Program-made: the position numbers and the translations under genes
In this document: positions 43,244 to 53,966 of the stretch, in pieces
Numbering within the stretch: the stretch's first letter is position 1
Layout of the letters: each line of letters starts with the position of its first letter
Notes under the pieces: generated by a model
What the model saw: only the letters and a program-made list of their open reading frames with translations
What the model was told of the DNA's origin: nothing
Database searches by the model: none
From: Euptelea pleiosperma
Lineage: Eukaryota; Streptophyta; Magnoliopsida; Ranunculales; Eupteleaceae
DNA length: 64,000 bases
NCBI GenBank assembly: GCA_035048495.1
Contig: CM068548.1
Location: 4,722,714 to 4,786,713 of the forward strand
Reading direction: 5' to 3'

Positions 43244-43740
43244 GTGTCTTCCTAGGAGGTAGCCGAGAGTCCCCTAGTGTCTTCTCGAACATTGGGGAAC
43301 GAGTACTCTCTTGCCACGATCTCTAGGAAAGACTTAAGTGTTTATGCTTGTGTCTTCCTAGGAGGTAGCCGAGAGGCCCCCCGTGTCTTCCCAGACATTG
43401 GGGAACGAGTACTCTTTGGCCACGACCTTTAGAAGAGACTCGAGTGTTTATGATTGTGTCTTCCTAAGAGGTAGTAGCGAGGCCCCCAGTGTCTCCTCAG
43501 ACATTGGGGAACGAGTACTCTTTGGCCATAATCTCTAAGAAAGACTTGAGTATTTATGATTATGTCTTCCTATGAGGTAGCCAAGAGGCCCCTAGTGTCT
43601 TCTCAAAAATTAGGGAACGACTACTCTCTAGCCACGACCTCTAGGAATGACTTAAGTGTTTGTGATTGCGTCTTCTTAGGAAGTAGCCGAGAAGGGGATA
43701 CCTTCTCGGATATCATGCAACGGCACCTAGGGGACACTTG
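43244..43740 (+). repeat. 106-bp tandem repeat in 3' untranslated region
   Basis: Units start at 43244, 43350, 43456, 43562 and 43668, exactly 106 bp apart, about 4.7 copies. Each has TGTCTTCCTAGGAGGTAGCC, then CATTGGGGAACGAGTACTCT and GACTTAAGTGTTTATGATTG. It lies directly after the integrase stop. Tandem repeats in this position are known in Tat/Ogre elements and can seed satellite DNA. Confidence 0.92.
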
Positions 43741-44167
43741 AGTAAAAATTGGCTAAGTGATGAATTAAACTAGATTGGTCTAGAGAAAGTAAAGATTCTT
43801 TCCTAAAGGGAAAGACAAAATGCAAAATTGATTAAGGCACAAAGGATAGATGCATTAATGATAGAATGAAAAAATTACATTGGGAAGACCACCCTACCTG
43901 GGTGTCGTCGATTAACAAAAGTTGGTGCTGAGCACTTCCCAAAAAAAAGAGAAAAATGAAAAAGAAAATGAAAGATAAGTGCTTCAGGCCTGATCGGTAG
44001 GCTCTGCTCAGGGGCCGGCTCAGTACCAGTCAGCTCCCTGGTCTTGTCTGCCCGAGACTACTGGTCAGTCTAATCCTCGGGGTTGGGGATGTCCATGTGC
44101 TCAGTCTGAATTTTAGATTACTCGGCAGCTTGGGACCCTACCAACAATTTTTGGAGGTTCTTCACCT
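43741..44167 (+). other. 3' tail of Tat-like element
   Basis: Non-coding tail with an A-rich stretch and GGGGCCGGCTCAGTACC. The expected polypurine tract and LTR start are not reached before the copia LTR at 44,168. Confidence 0.5.
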
Positions 44168-44511
44168 TGTAAGGAATATTTTCATATTCAATTTGGCAAA
44201 AATTTTATTTGACATAAAAATATTCTTGTAACCATTCCTACGAGCACTAGTGTAGTGTGGAGATGTCGTGGTACATATACTTTGCCAACTACTTGAAGAC
44301 TAGAAGACAGAGACAGCAAGAATCAGACAGTTGACGACATGAGTCATCTGAGTAACTACCCATTTGTCAGTTAAAGATCGTGTATGCTCGATTAGGAAGG
44401 TAAGTGACTTAGTGGCCATAGAAATTGGTTAAAATGGATAAAATATAATAGTCAAACTTGGTCATTGGACAAACTCAAGTTTCAGTCAAAGATATTGACT
44501 ATTGGGATAGT

Positions 44512-44755
44512 CTAATTGATTGGACACTTATACCCAATCGATTGGAGGACTCTATGTAATCGATTGGAAGCTACGAGACAGAAACTTATTTCAGTCCAAT
44601 CGATTGGAGACTGTGAAATCGATTGGAGTCTTCGAGACAGAAACTTATTTGAGTCAAATTGATTGGAGACCTCTGTGTAATCGATTGGAGCCTTCTGAAC
44701 AGGAAACTTATTGAGCCCAATCGATTGGACACTTATCCCCAATCGATTGGACCAT
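44512..44755. repeat. CCAATCGATTGG palindrome array
   Basis: About eight ATCGATTGG words, four as the full palindrome CCAATCGATTGG, in units of about 60 bp that also share GAGACAGAAACTTATT. Confidence 0.88.
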
Positions 44756-44835
44756 GCACAGAATCAATCTTTCTAATATCTGAAATTCTTGGTTCTATTA
44801 TCCCACGTTCTACACGACCTAGGGTCATGGAATTC

Positions 44836-44843
44836 TATAAATA
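44836..44843 (+). promoter_or_regulatory. TATA box of copia LTR
   Basis: TATAAATA in AATTCTATAAATACAACCC, just downstream of the palindrome array. It is conserved in the solo LTR. Confidence 0.68.
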
Positions 44844-45687
44844 CAACCCTTCTATACCTTCTCTAAATACACACAGAGACACAGATTGACTCAATCTTCA
44901 AGAGAGAGAAGAAAATGTTTTATTTATTAGAGTGTCCATTTGAAGAGCAATAAGCTTATTTCTCATTCACATCTTGTGAGCTTGTTTTTTTCTTGATCAA
45001 AGCCAAGTGCTTGATCCATTCCTCAGCTTAGGTCTTCTACTTTTATATTCGATCTAGTAGCCTGAGTGTACCAGTGTGACTCAACACCATTGGAGCAACC
45101 TAGGGTTCAGGGTGTACTGAATCCTTCACCTTCTGCAAAGGCGGGAGTGTTGAGAATTAAGATCGGAGGAGTCAATCGATAGTGGGTTTGGGGTGTACCA
45201 AACTGAATAAGCGAACAAGGCTTCTTGGCTGGAAGGGCGTGCGTGGATTCGTAGCATTGATTTAGAGGACGTGGACGCATTGGCAGTAGGCCTTAGCTAA
45301 GGTTGGAAGCTATATTTACAACGGTGCTACGTAGGTAACCTTTGTTTCGTTTAACTTTTCAGTTAGTGATACTTTCCGTCTGGACGTGGTCCTGTGGTTT
45401 TTTCTTGGCTATGGTTTCCACGTAAAAATCTCTTGTCTTGTGTGATTGTTTGTTTGTATTCCACAATCTATCTTGATTAGATCAAACGACAAAAAGAAAA
45501 TATACCACAGAGGTATATTCAATTTGAGTCGGTTGTGATAATCTTTTATCAAACAACTAAGACATGCAATTTTGTTCCCCTACCATAGACCAGTAAAACT
45601 ATGTAGGTATAATTAATTTTAAATACCTAATCAACCCCCCTTTCTAAGTATATTGGATTAAAGATAACAGACCGGTGAAATTTTAAT

Positions 45688-45700
45688 TGGTATCAGAGTA
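45688..45700 (+). other. Primer-binding site, initiator tRNA-Met type
   Basis: TGGTATCAGAGTA two bases after the LTR. TGGTATCAGAGC is the standard plant copia site. Confidence 0.9.
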
Positions 45701-45775
45701 GATTACTCTATTTAAGGTTTAATCACCTATATTTAGATTCCTGAGAAACCAGTCCATTTTCATTAATTTGTCAAA

Positions 45776-45958
45776 ATGCAAATAGAAGGTGAAAACACAT
45801 CCATACCTCCATTGTTTGATGGAGATGACTATGCCTATTGGAAGGCTAAGATGAGGGCTTTTCTAAAGTCTATTGATGAAAGAGTCTGGATGTCTATAGT
45901 GAATGGTTGGTCACCACCCACAATGGCTGTAGGAGATAAAATCATTCTTAAACCTAGG
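45776..45958 (+). pseudogene. gag: Copia gag N-terminus, truncated
   Basis: Reads NTSIPPLFDGDDYAYWKAKM and RAFLKSIDERVWMSIVNGW, the characteristic start of copia gag (FDG..YAYWK.RM), then breaks at KIILKPR. About 60 residues of a protein that normally exceeds 300. Downstream codons come from other DNA. Confidence 0.87.
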
Positions 45959-46556
45959 ATGGGCAGTTTGCCCGTGCATGTGGTGAGGAAATAGAAAGGA
46001 GCCCTCCCCCGTCTCGGCAACAGGTTGAGGGTTCTTTTTCAAGAAATGTTGGATTCGGATATCATCTAGGGTTACTTCTCGGCCCTAAAACTGAGATATC
46101 TGATCAAAGGAGTGAAGATGCCTCTAGAAATTGCCAGTAGTCTGGTCGGGGATGATTTTGTATATGTTTAGAATCTCCCGAGAGAAAGAGGTAAGAGGCA
46201 GTGGTAGGCCGGCCTGAATCTGGCCTATAGTGACACAGATTCGACCGTTGACGATTGGGTATAATGAGCAAAATTTAACCTATTGGTCACATGCTCAAGA
46301 ATGATGACTCTAGGATCCCGTATGTCTCTCGAATCTTGGACAGATCCGGTCACAGGCACGTCATAGGATCTTCCTCCTTAGGAACCTTGGATGATTTCCT
46401 AGGAGCCATATGTAAATAAAGAAGTTGACTAAGGGAGAAAGAAAGAAATTAAGGTAACTAGAGCCGAGGAAGCCGAGACGAGAAGAGAGTGAGAACTCTT
46501 TGAAGCCGATGAACCGAGAAAGGAAGAGAAAAATCTTTAGGATAAGCACAGAAATG
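45959..46556 (-). pseudogene. Possible gypsy gag fragment, MAPRK type
   Basis: On the minus strand a frame from 46409 begins MAPRKSSKVPKEEDPMT and then meets stops. In shifted frames GLPLPLTSFSREILN-like and FLEASSLL pieces resemble the 5' coding region of some plant gypsy elements. This is recognition by style only. No catalytic motif is present and the assignment is weak. Confidence 0.35.
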
Positions 46557-46710
46557 AGGAATGACCAATGCCGAGATCAATCTAAGGTGCGGAGGGAGAA
46601 CACAGAAACGCTATGCCAACAAAGGAACCTAACATCTCGACACGACGTGTTGAGGATAAAAGAGGACAGTATAGAGTTGGTAGACTGACAGGGTAGTTGG
46701 TTCTCCTTGT
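46557..46710 (+). repeat. Segment shared with 19019-19165
   Basis: About 150 bp (CCAATGCCGAGATCAATCTA to GTAGTTGGTTCTCCTTGT) match the sequence left of element 1. Element B begins at its end. If the left copy is the Tat-like 5' LTR, this may be part of the 3' LTR. Confidence 0.6.
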
Positions 46711-48016
46711 TGAAACAAGGGTTTTTCCGATCGTTGGACGGAAATCCCAGTTTCAACAATATTTATAAATCCGATTCTTAATCCTGTGAAAATATGAGAT
46801 TTGTATAGGAATTCGTGTCGGATGTCGATCCGCACTCAGAATTAGTCGGGTTAGCGCAATACTGAACATAAAATGACGGAAAATGCTACAAGAGTTTGTG
46901 GAAAGGTGAGAGTGATGGATAATTCAAGATTTAAAACATTTTTATGGAGAAATTTTATCACTAAGAACATGAAAGGGACTAGTTAGAGAGAGAAAATGAA
47001 AAGAAAGCAAGAGTTTTTAGAGAGAGAAATAGATAGAGAGAAAGAGAGAAGGAGAAGCATAAAGAGAGAACTTACATGCAACCTTACCGGGAGTAATGGA
47101 GATAGGCCTTGTGATGATTGACCAATGATGGTCGGCCATGTGTTATTGGTTGCCGGCCAACAAGGAGGGTAGCGGGTTGGTGGAACTCTAATGGTGGTGT
47201 TTGAAGCACCATCGGTTGGTAAAGGTGAAGGAGTGCTTTCCAGTAACATTGCAGGCAGGTAGGGAGTGGACAAGGCAGACGGTGTGGCGTGGCATCTTGG
47301 AGACTTGCAGCTGGTGTATTGCAGACCGGCCAGCAAGGTGGATGGCCAGTGATGGAAGGAAAAGGCTGGAGATCCTTGCATGGTGTGAAGGAGATGGCTC
47401 CAAGGAGGAGGACAGTAAGTGATGAGCAGGGCATGCGTGCTTGAGGGAAGAGAAAGCGAAGAGGAGTGAGGACAAGGTGGCTGCAAGTGGGTAGTGTGGT
47501 GGAAGATCTCTTCAAGTGCATGTCCAACTGGTGATGATGCGGCTGGAGTTGCAGGTCCGACGAGTTGCAAACCAGTGCGTGGAAACACAAAAATCACAGT
47601 AACAAGAAGAGATGAAGATGGTGGCACTGTGGTTGAGTTGTCAGGCAGATGAAGAAGATGGCTCCCGGTTTTAATGGTGGATTCCGGGAGAAGAAGATGG
47701 CGGTGGGGTTGCTGGTATGTCCAGTGGAGGAGATGATGATGGGTGTGATTGAGGGCCAGCAACTCGTTGGAGGAAGGTGTGGAGATCGCAGTAGCTTTGG
47801 TGTGAGGGGAAACCATCCAAGAGAGGGTGGTTGCAGGGCAACAAGGTTTTGAGGAGGAGTTACAGGCGGCAAGGTGGAGTTCGGCAGCTCCTATGGGGAA
47901 GAGAAGAGAGTGGAACGGCTGGGGTTGAGAGAAGAGAGTTGTGGAAGGAAAATAGATTAGGAGAGATGATAGATAGGGTTAGAGATGAGAGATCCCAAGA
48001 GAACATCATATTAGGG

Positions 48017-48024
48017 TTTATAAA
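48017..48024 (-). promoter_or_regulatory. Candidate TATA box of element B LTR
   Basis: TTTATAAA, palindromic, in CCACCTTTATAAACCCTAA on the minus strand. Confidence 0.45.
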
Positions 48025-48701
48025 GGTGGGGTCCGGTCTCTCATTTTTCTCACATGGAAAGTATCCCACGTTTTATACACCTCATCTTGATGAAATTTCC
48101 CTACCTTTCGTTGTATGGAGGATCCAGCCATATTTCAAATATTCTCTCCCTCTTTTGGTTATATATCTTTCCTCTTTTGACACCACCATTAGACCCACCT
48201 ACTATTTATGCAAATCCATTCTTTCCAAAATGGGTATCATTTTTCAAAAAGATTTTGTTAAAACACCACCGTTGATCTTTATGTGATAGAGGCCAGCACT
48301 ATTTCTTCTTGTGCCACACATCGCGGGCCCAACTTCTCGATTAATACTTCTTTATTTTTGGGCACCATTGATGCAAGGATGGAAAGAGTGAATTGAGTGG
48401 CCATGATGAGAGAGTTGAGTTTAGATGGAGATCAATTTGAATTTAATGGTTTAAGATTTTAGATCGGATGGTGATAGTTGATCGGTGTGGATTATTGGAT
48501 GAATGGATGACGGTCAGACGGTAGAGATGGATGGTGGTAATTTGATGGATTATCGGACGGTGGAACTTGGTCAAGGTAGGCCGCAGGATCGAGTGGTTGC
48601 GAAAAGAGAGAGGATCGGATGGTTGATATAGAGTGGAGAGAGAAAAATAGGGTTTAGAGAGAGGAGAGAGAAAATTATACAAAAATAAAAAAAATGCTAG
48701 T

Positions 48702-48765
48702 AAAGGGTTTTGAACCCTGGTCTTTGACTTGGTCTTCTCATACTTTACCAACTGAGCAAGCTTTC
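48702..48765 (-). other. tRNA-like segment inside LTR of element B
   Basis: On the minus strand TTGCTCAGTTGG (48748-48759) fits box A/D-arm sequence. About 31 bases later GGTTCAAAACC (48706-48716) fits box B, forming a T-arm-like AGGG/CCCT stem with loop TTCAAAA. A T-run follows about 20 bases downstream. The anticodon arm and acceptor stem are not convincing, so it is not a tRNA gene. It could be a SINE or tRNA-derived insertion fixed in the LTR. Confidence 0.55.
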
Positions 48766-49202
48766 GTCTTGTGTTAGTTGATTAGCTTAAATCTCCTTAA
48801 TCTCTTTCTAGGCACTTAGCTCTCCTTCTCCCTTGCTCTTCTCTCAGGCTTTTCGATCCTAAGGCTCAGCTCGCATTCGGCCTATATCTTCTTGTCTAAG
48901 TCTACTGGCTCTCTAAGCTTTGATCATTGGTTCTGGAGGTTGATTGTGGGCCCGCATTCTGTCAAAATCATTTGACTAGTGTCTCTACAATAGAAAAAGC
49001 ACGTAATGAGACTTAATCAAAATGACTTTATATTTTGAATGTTTAATTCATGTGAATACTCAATTTTCATCTAAAAAGTGTGTTCTGCAATGGTAGAAAC
49101 TCTTACGTAGAATTGTTGATTAAAATCAAAGTTTTACGTAGGCGAATGTGACAACACTAAGAGGATAATTGCTTAAAAAAGCACTTTTAAGCGAATATCA
49201 TA

Positions 49203-51160
49203 AACCCCAACCAGCATATTGCCAATCCTTGGCAATTAGTGCGAGATAAGTGAGTTCTATCAGAAGGGCTTGGCACATGCTGGAAAACTAGTTCGCATTA
49301 CTCAGAAAAACTCTATTTTGACAGTTTATTTCAAGGATGCAAGAAATCATTTACAAATTAGAGCTTAATCAGTAAAATGTAACACGTCTACAAACGGACA
49401 TTTGAACAAAAGATTACTCAGACTCAGCGTGTCTGTGTGCTCAACATCATCCTCATCTTGTACTAAAGATTCTCCGATCACCTCAAAGACTATATGTCTC
49501 AACCTCAATTCTTACTTGTTTATTACTCAGAAGTGAATCACTCAGAAGTGGTTTATTTTTCTCTCAGGTTGTATGTGAGGAGATAGATATTTGACACTAA
49601 CAAACATCTCACATATACTATTTAGAAACAAGGACAAAAGAAGACTCAAAAAATCTCATGATTGAATGTTATATCACTTAGGAGTGTCGGATTAAACTCT
49701 ATATTTTCTTTTTCTCCATTCTCCACATTCTCTGATGGTGCTAACCTAGAATCAAGTAGGGCTTGCTAAGATTGTATAGAGGCTTAGGAAAAGGGTTAGA
49801 AAAATAAGGATATTCAGGGATTCAAAAATTCTGAGAGGATATCTCACTGTTCTTTGCAACATTTCCCGAGGGTGATGAGACCATTTCCTTGACTTTTCTT
49901 GCTTTCCTTTTTCCAACTAGTTTGTCTTTTTAACATTGTTCTATCAGCTTTCTTTTTCTATTTTTTTTTCATTTCTTTTTTTTCTGCTCATGTTTCCTTT
50001 TTGCTTGATCCATTTGTCTTTCTTTTCTTGATTTCTCTTCTTCTTTATGTTGTGATCATACCAACAATTCCTTTATCCCTCTCAGAAGTAGGTGTTGTTG
50101 TGCTCATTTTGGGGCTTGGACTTTTGGTTGACGGGTTAACAAGAAAAAGTTTTCATCATAAGGCTCAAAAGGGATTTTAACGGTGCACATGTTAGGTAGG
50201 CTAAAAAGGTCTGATTGGGTTTGAAAGATGGCCTACATCATTTTTTAGATTTTGCACTTTCATCTGTGATGTCTTGAATGGATATAGAGAAGGTCTTTTT
50301 TGTAATAATCCAACTCTGACTTCACTCCAAGTTCTATGACCAAAGCAAGGGTTAATGAGATTTTACAACAAAGTAATTGGGGACTTGAAAAAAGGTGAGT
50401 CATCACGTGACTCAGAATTATTTATAAACCTCAGAAATGAAGAGAAGCTCAAAAGTTCACTGGGTTAGGTCTCCACAATTGTTGTTTTTGGATCTCTAGA
50501 TAGTCTAAACTACAGATAATTTTGATGTTGATCTGTGAAATTTTTGCTGAATCTGAGTTTTCTAAGAGTTTAACTCCCCTGTAGTATTGTTTGTCTGCCA
50601 AACTGAACTAAGAGCTAATGAGTGATTTTCTCAACGTAGACATCCTTTTTAATAAATAGATTTTATAAAAAGTTTTGACTCATCATTCTAATGGTTTTTG
50701 AAAATACTTCGGAAGAACATGAAAATCTCTTGTAAAATACTAGAAACTAACACAAAACACTACTTTTGTCCCCTTTTTCTCATGTTTTTTTTTGTTTTAC
50801 AAATAACACATGAGTTTTTTGTAAAAGTACCTACCCCCAACCAAAACCTAGCACCGTCCTCGGTGCTCATGACCGGGACAATGATTGAAAATGGTAAGTT
50901 CATGATGCAAGTGCTAAGGAAGTGTTTTACCAATTCTACCAAATATGAACATTGGGAGGTACTGGAGGAGTGTCAGAGTGATGGTACCTGTATGGGTAAA
51001 AAATTGTAACAATGATAAAAAATGCATGCGACTCATGTGACTCTAGGAATACCAGAATTGCATTTTCGAAAGCGCTAAGTTTTACGTCTTCAGTCAGACA
51101 CAACGGGGGTGACAGACACCCCCCAACCAAGTTGAAGCAAGGGAGACTGAGTGGATCATC
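49203..51160 (-). other. Non-coding 3' block of element B
   Basis: Homologous to 20,696-22,600 and 55,718-57,625. On the minus strand it contains a polypurine-like tract next to the LTR (CTGGTTGGGGTT), a second GGTTGGGGGTAGG tract (about 50,830-50,843) beside the hairpin GCACCG-AGGA-CGGTGC (50851-50866), and a third GGTTGGGGGG near 51,119-51,127 where coding sequence ends. No long frame. Confidence 0.78.
50851..50866 (-). other. Conserved hairpin GCACCG/CGGTGC
   Basis: 6-bp stem with a 4-base loop. The same hairpin is at 57325-57340, and a degraded one at 22312-22327. It is followed on the minus strand by a GGTTGGGGG tract. Confidence 0.8.
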
Positions 51161-51189
51161 AGTTTACATAAACAAGATCGATGAGATTG

Positions 51190-52281
51190 ATCTCAAATGT
51201 CTGAATGAATGATACGTCTAGCTCTTGGAATGGTTTGAGATGTTGACCATTAACTTGGAAGGTTGAATTATCCTTCGGGTCTTCTACAGTAATAGCCCCA
51301 TAGGGTTTGACTTTAGAGACTATAAACGGACCTATCCAACGGGATTTCGATTTCCCAGAGAAGAGGTGGAGACGAGAGTTGTATAGAAGGACCTTCTATC
51401 CTAGGTGGAACTCTTTTCTAAGAATGCTCTTATCATGGATCCATTTCATTTTATCCTTATATTTCTTAGACAAGGCATACGCGTCATTCCTCAATTCATC
51501 CAACTCATTCAGTTGTAATTTTCTTTCTTTATATGCTGCATCTAATCAAAGTTGAGCTTTTCGATCACCCATAGGGCGCAATGCTCTATCTCAACAGGTA
51601 GGTGGCAAGGTTTTCGAATACCAACTGGTATGGAGATATGTTCAGTGGGGTTTTGTACACTGTCCGATAAGCCCATAGAGCATCTGAGAGGCGGGTAGAC
51701 CAGTCTTTACGAGTGGTATTGACTATCTTCTCCAAAATCTATTTGATCTGGCGATTGGAGACCTCGACCTGACCACTGGTCTACGGATGGTAAGCAAGGG
51801 CAACCTTCTGAGTCACCCCGTACTATTTCATTAACTTTTTAAATACTTGATTGTAGAAATGGGTGCCCCCATCACTTATGATTGCTTTGGGGGCTCCGAA
51901 TCGGGCAAAAATGTACTCCCTTAAAAAGTTGACCACTACTTGATGGTCATTGATTCTGGTTGGAATTGCATCAATCCATTTGAAGACATAATCCACATAG
52001 ATGAGGATGATGTTGAATCCGTGAGATGTTGGGAAAGGTCCCATGAAATCAATGTCCCAAACATCAAATATCTCATCAACTTGAATGAGGTTCAAGGGCA
52101 TCATGTTTCTATGTAAAATCCTACCAAGGTGTTGACGATTGGGGCAGGCTTTGCAGTAGATGTGCGTATCTAGGAATAGAGATGGCCAGTAGAATCCGCA
52201 TTGCAGAACTTTCTCTATTGTCTTCTTAGTACTAAAATGACCACCACAGGGTTGGTCATGGCACGAGGATAGGATGTTCAA
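51190..52281 (-). pseudogene. Integrase of element B (Athila-like)
   Basis: The 152-codon frame 52281-51823 reads SSCHDQPCGGHFSTKKTIEK, CGFYWPSLFLDTHIYCKACP (decayed HHCC zinc finger with CKACPN), WDIDFMGPFPTSHGFNIILI, FARFGAPKAIISDGGTHFYN. This contains the first two catalytic Asp positions (DIDFMGPF and ISDGG). Past a stop it continues YGVTQKVALAYHP, SGQVEVSNRQIK and, in other frames, [11 protein letters not shown] and SLKSNPMG, giving the catalytic Glu region and C-terminal domain. Stops and frameshifts make it non-functional. It closely follows the Athila-type integrase plan. Confidence 0.88.
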
Positions 52282-52634
52282 CTGTTGGGACTCTGGGATA
52301 CACAGACAAATGATTTGGTCCGACAGTACTTATACAAGTACGGATCATCCCAAGAGTAATGCTTAACTCTTGCTAAGAATTGGTGTTTGTCCTGTTTAGA
52401 CTAATGAAATGACATTTCTTTGGTCATGAGGTAGTTGACATTGTCAGCATACCACGGATGGACAGAGATAGCGAATAGTTGTTCATCGGGAAAGGTTTTT
52501 TCGATAGGCTGGGGTTGTCAAAGGTTGACTCTAAAGTCAGTCTAGACAAGTGATTTGCCACGACATTCTCAGTGCCTTTTTTATCCTTGATTTCGAGGTC
52601 GAATTCCTATAGTAATAATATCCATCTGATCAAC
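52282..52634 (-). pseudogene. RNase H end and integrase lead of element B
   Basis: Minus-strand frames give RWILLL-stop-EFDLEIKD, KKGTENVVANHLSRL and PWYADNVNYLMTKEM, the standard passage from RNase H to integrase in plant gypsy pol. It is cut at 52,634 by the LTR of element A. Confidence 0.82.
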
Positions 52635-53966
52635 TGAAAGTAGGGTTTTTCCGCGTCATTGATTACGGAAACCCTAACTTCAACACAATTTGTAATATTA
52701 TCCGATTATCCTGTAAAATTCAAAGATTCTGTATAGAGATTCGTGTCGGATGTCGATCCACACTCGAGGTTAGTTAGTGCAATTAAAGAGCATAAAATGA
52801 CGGGGAAATTGCAGATAATGTAACACAATCATACTTTAATCATATTTATTTAACTGAACTTGTCTCTTACAATGAAAATCAAATAAAAATAACTAAACTA
52901 GAAAGCATTAAGAGAGATTAGGGTAGAGAGAGAAGATGAGAGGTATAGAGAGAAAGTGATCATTAGAGAGAGAAATGGTGAAGATTCTAGAGAGAGAAAA
53001 TTAAAACTACAAAATTTTTAGAGAAAGAAATAGATGGAGAGAGAGATGAATTGAGAGAAAGACAACCTAGAGAGAGAAATCAAGAATAGGAGAGAGAAAA
53101 TAGAGAGAGAAAGTGAGGAAGTAGAGAGAGAAAGTTTTACCACTGAAACTTACCTGCATGGATGAGTGACTGAGATAAATCCTTAATCGACCAATCAAGG
53201 ATGGATCGGCTAATGTGAAATGTAGTACCTGAAGCAAGAAAAGTTGCTAGCATGCAACTATGGTGATGAAACCATGGGAGGAGGAGGATGTAGATCTCAT
53301 GGGAGTGAGTGGAGAGGATGGTTCAGCAACTTCGGCAATGGATGGGAAGTAAGGGCTGGAGGTGTTACCCATGATCTGAGGAGCACCGGAAGAGATGGAG
53401 TTCAGGGCGCAGGAGCACGTGGAGACGATCCAGCAGGTAAGTGGTAGTATTCTGGTGATGTGGCGCTGACTGGTGTATAAGAAGAAGAGGGAGAGGCGGT
53501 GGTGCAAGCAGCAAGGTAAGGTGGACAGGTTCTATCCTTTTTGCTCTTCTTCTTTTTCTTTTCTCTTTCTTTCTTATGGTGAGAGCAGCTGAGATAGAGG
53601 AGGAGAAGTGGAGAGGAGAGGGAATGTGGTGAAGAGGATGGAAGAAGAGACGGTAACCAAGGTTGGTGGTTGTTGTCGTTGATGGTGCTTTGTGCACAGT
53701 CCGGTGATGTGAGCACCACAGCTTGGACGGTGGAGTTGCTGGCTTTTCTTGTAGAGAATGGAGGCGCTGGCACCTACTGCTCCTTTGGGAGAGTTGAGAG
53801 ATAGGGATGAGAGGTTGTAGGTGATTCGGTGGAGCGTGGGATGAGGATAGACTGTCGGAGAGCTAGATGGCCGGAGAAGGAGAACCAGTCCGGCAAGGAC
53901 GGTGGTTGCTTGCTGGACTGTTGGTGGTTGTGCAGGTTTCCGGCGAGCTTCTCGCCGTAGAAGACG

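Larger units (their letters stand above)
36293..44167 (+). mobile_element. Internal region of Tat-like Ty3/gypsy element
   Basis: In order: primer site, gag, protease, RT, decayed RNase H, a plant-type second RNase H, integrase (split by a solo LTR and a 198-bp duplication), a 106-bp tandem repeat and an untranslated tail. The second RNase H and a repeat-bearing 3' untranslated region are hallmarks of the Tat lineage. All frames are broken, so the element is dead. It is cut off at 44,168 by a copia LTR. Confidence 0.82.
44168..45685 (+). repeat. 5' LTR of copia element
   Basis: Runs from TGTAAGGAATATTTTCATAT to CCGGTGAAATTTTA (CA changed to TA at the end). It has a TATA box at 44836-44843, palindromic CCAATCGATTGG repeats upstream of it, and the downstream marker CAATCAACCCCCC-type end region shared with the solo LTR. 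Confidence 0.87.
44168..45958 (+). mobile_element. Truncated copia element (LTR, PBS, gag start)
   Basis: A 5' LTR (44168-45685), a tRNA-Met primer site (45688-45700) and the first 60 codons of gag are present. The element then ends abruptly within ILKPR at about 45,958 and unrelated sequence follows. It is the same family as the solo LTR at 24169-25681. Confidence 0.87.
46711..49202 (-). repeat. 3' LTR of element B
   Basis: Plus-strand limits are TGAAACAAGGGTTTTTCC and AAGCGAATATCATA (2,492 bp). TTTATAAA at 48017-48024 is a candidate TATA box. 46,983-47,816 has a 277-codon minus-strand frame that is serine/proline/leucine-rich with no domain. A similarly biased, non-homologous frame occurs in the LTR of element 1, so I regard it as compositional. 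The tRNA-like segment is at 48,702-48,765. Confidence 0.75.
46711..52634 (-). mobile_element. Athila-related element with pol (element B), 3' half
   Basis: Minus strand: 3' LTR (46711-49202), 2-kb 3' block (49203-51160), integrase (to 52281) and the end of RNase H (to 52634). It is then interrupted by element A, and its 5' half would lie beyond the window. It shares LTR ends and the 3' block with elements 1 and A but still has pol sequence, so it represents the potentially autonomous type of the family, although this copy is broken. Confidence 0.75.

Noticed and set aside
41441..43740. Regular repeats that might suggest a CRISPR array
   Set aside because: The 47-bp and 106-bp units are tandem with no unique spacers and lie inside plant retrotransposons.
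46983..47816. 277-codon minus-strand ORF inside the LTR of element B
   Set aside because: Low-complexity Ser/Pro/Leu/His composition, no homologous frame in sister LTRs, and a position within U3/R of an LTR. Best explained by strand bias.
48702..48765. A genuine tRNA gene
   Set aside because: Box A and box B-like motifs are present, but no acceptor or anticodon stem can be formed convincingly. Retained only as a tRNA-like segment.
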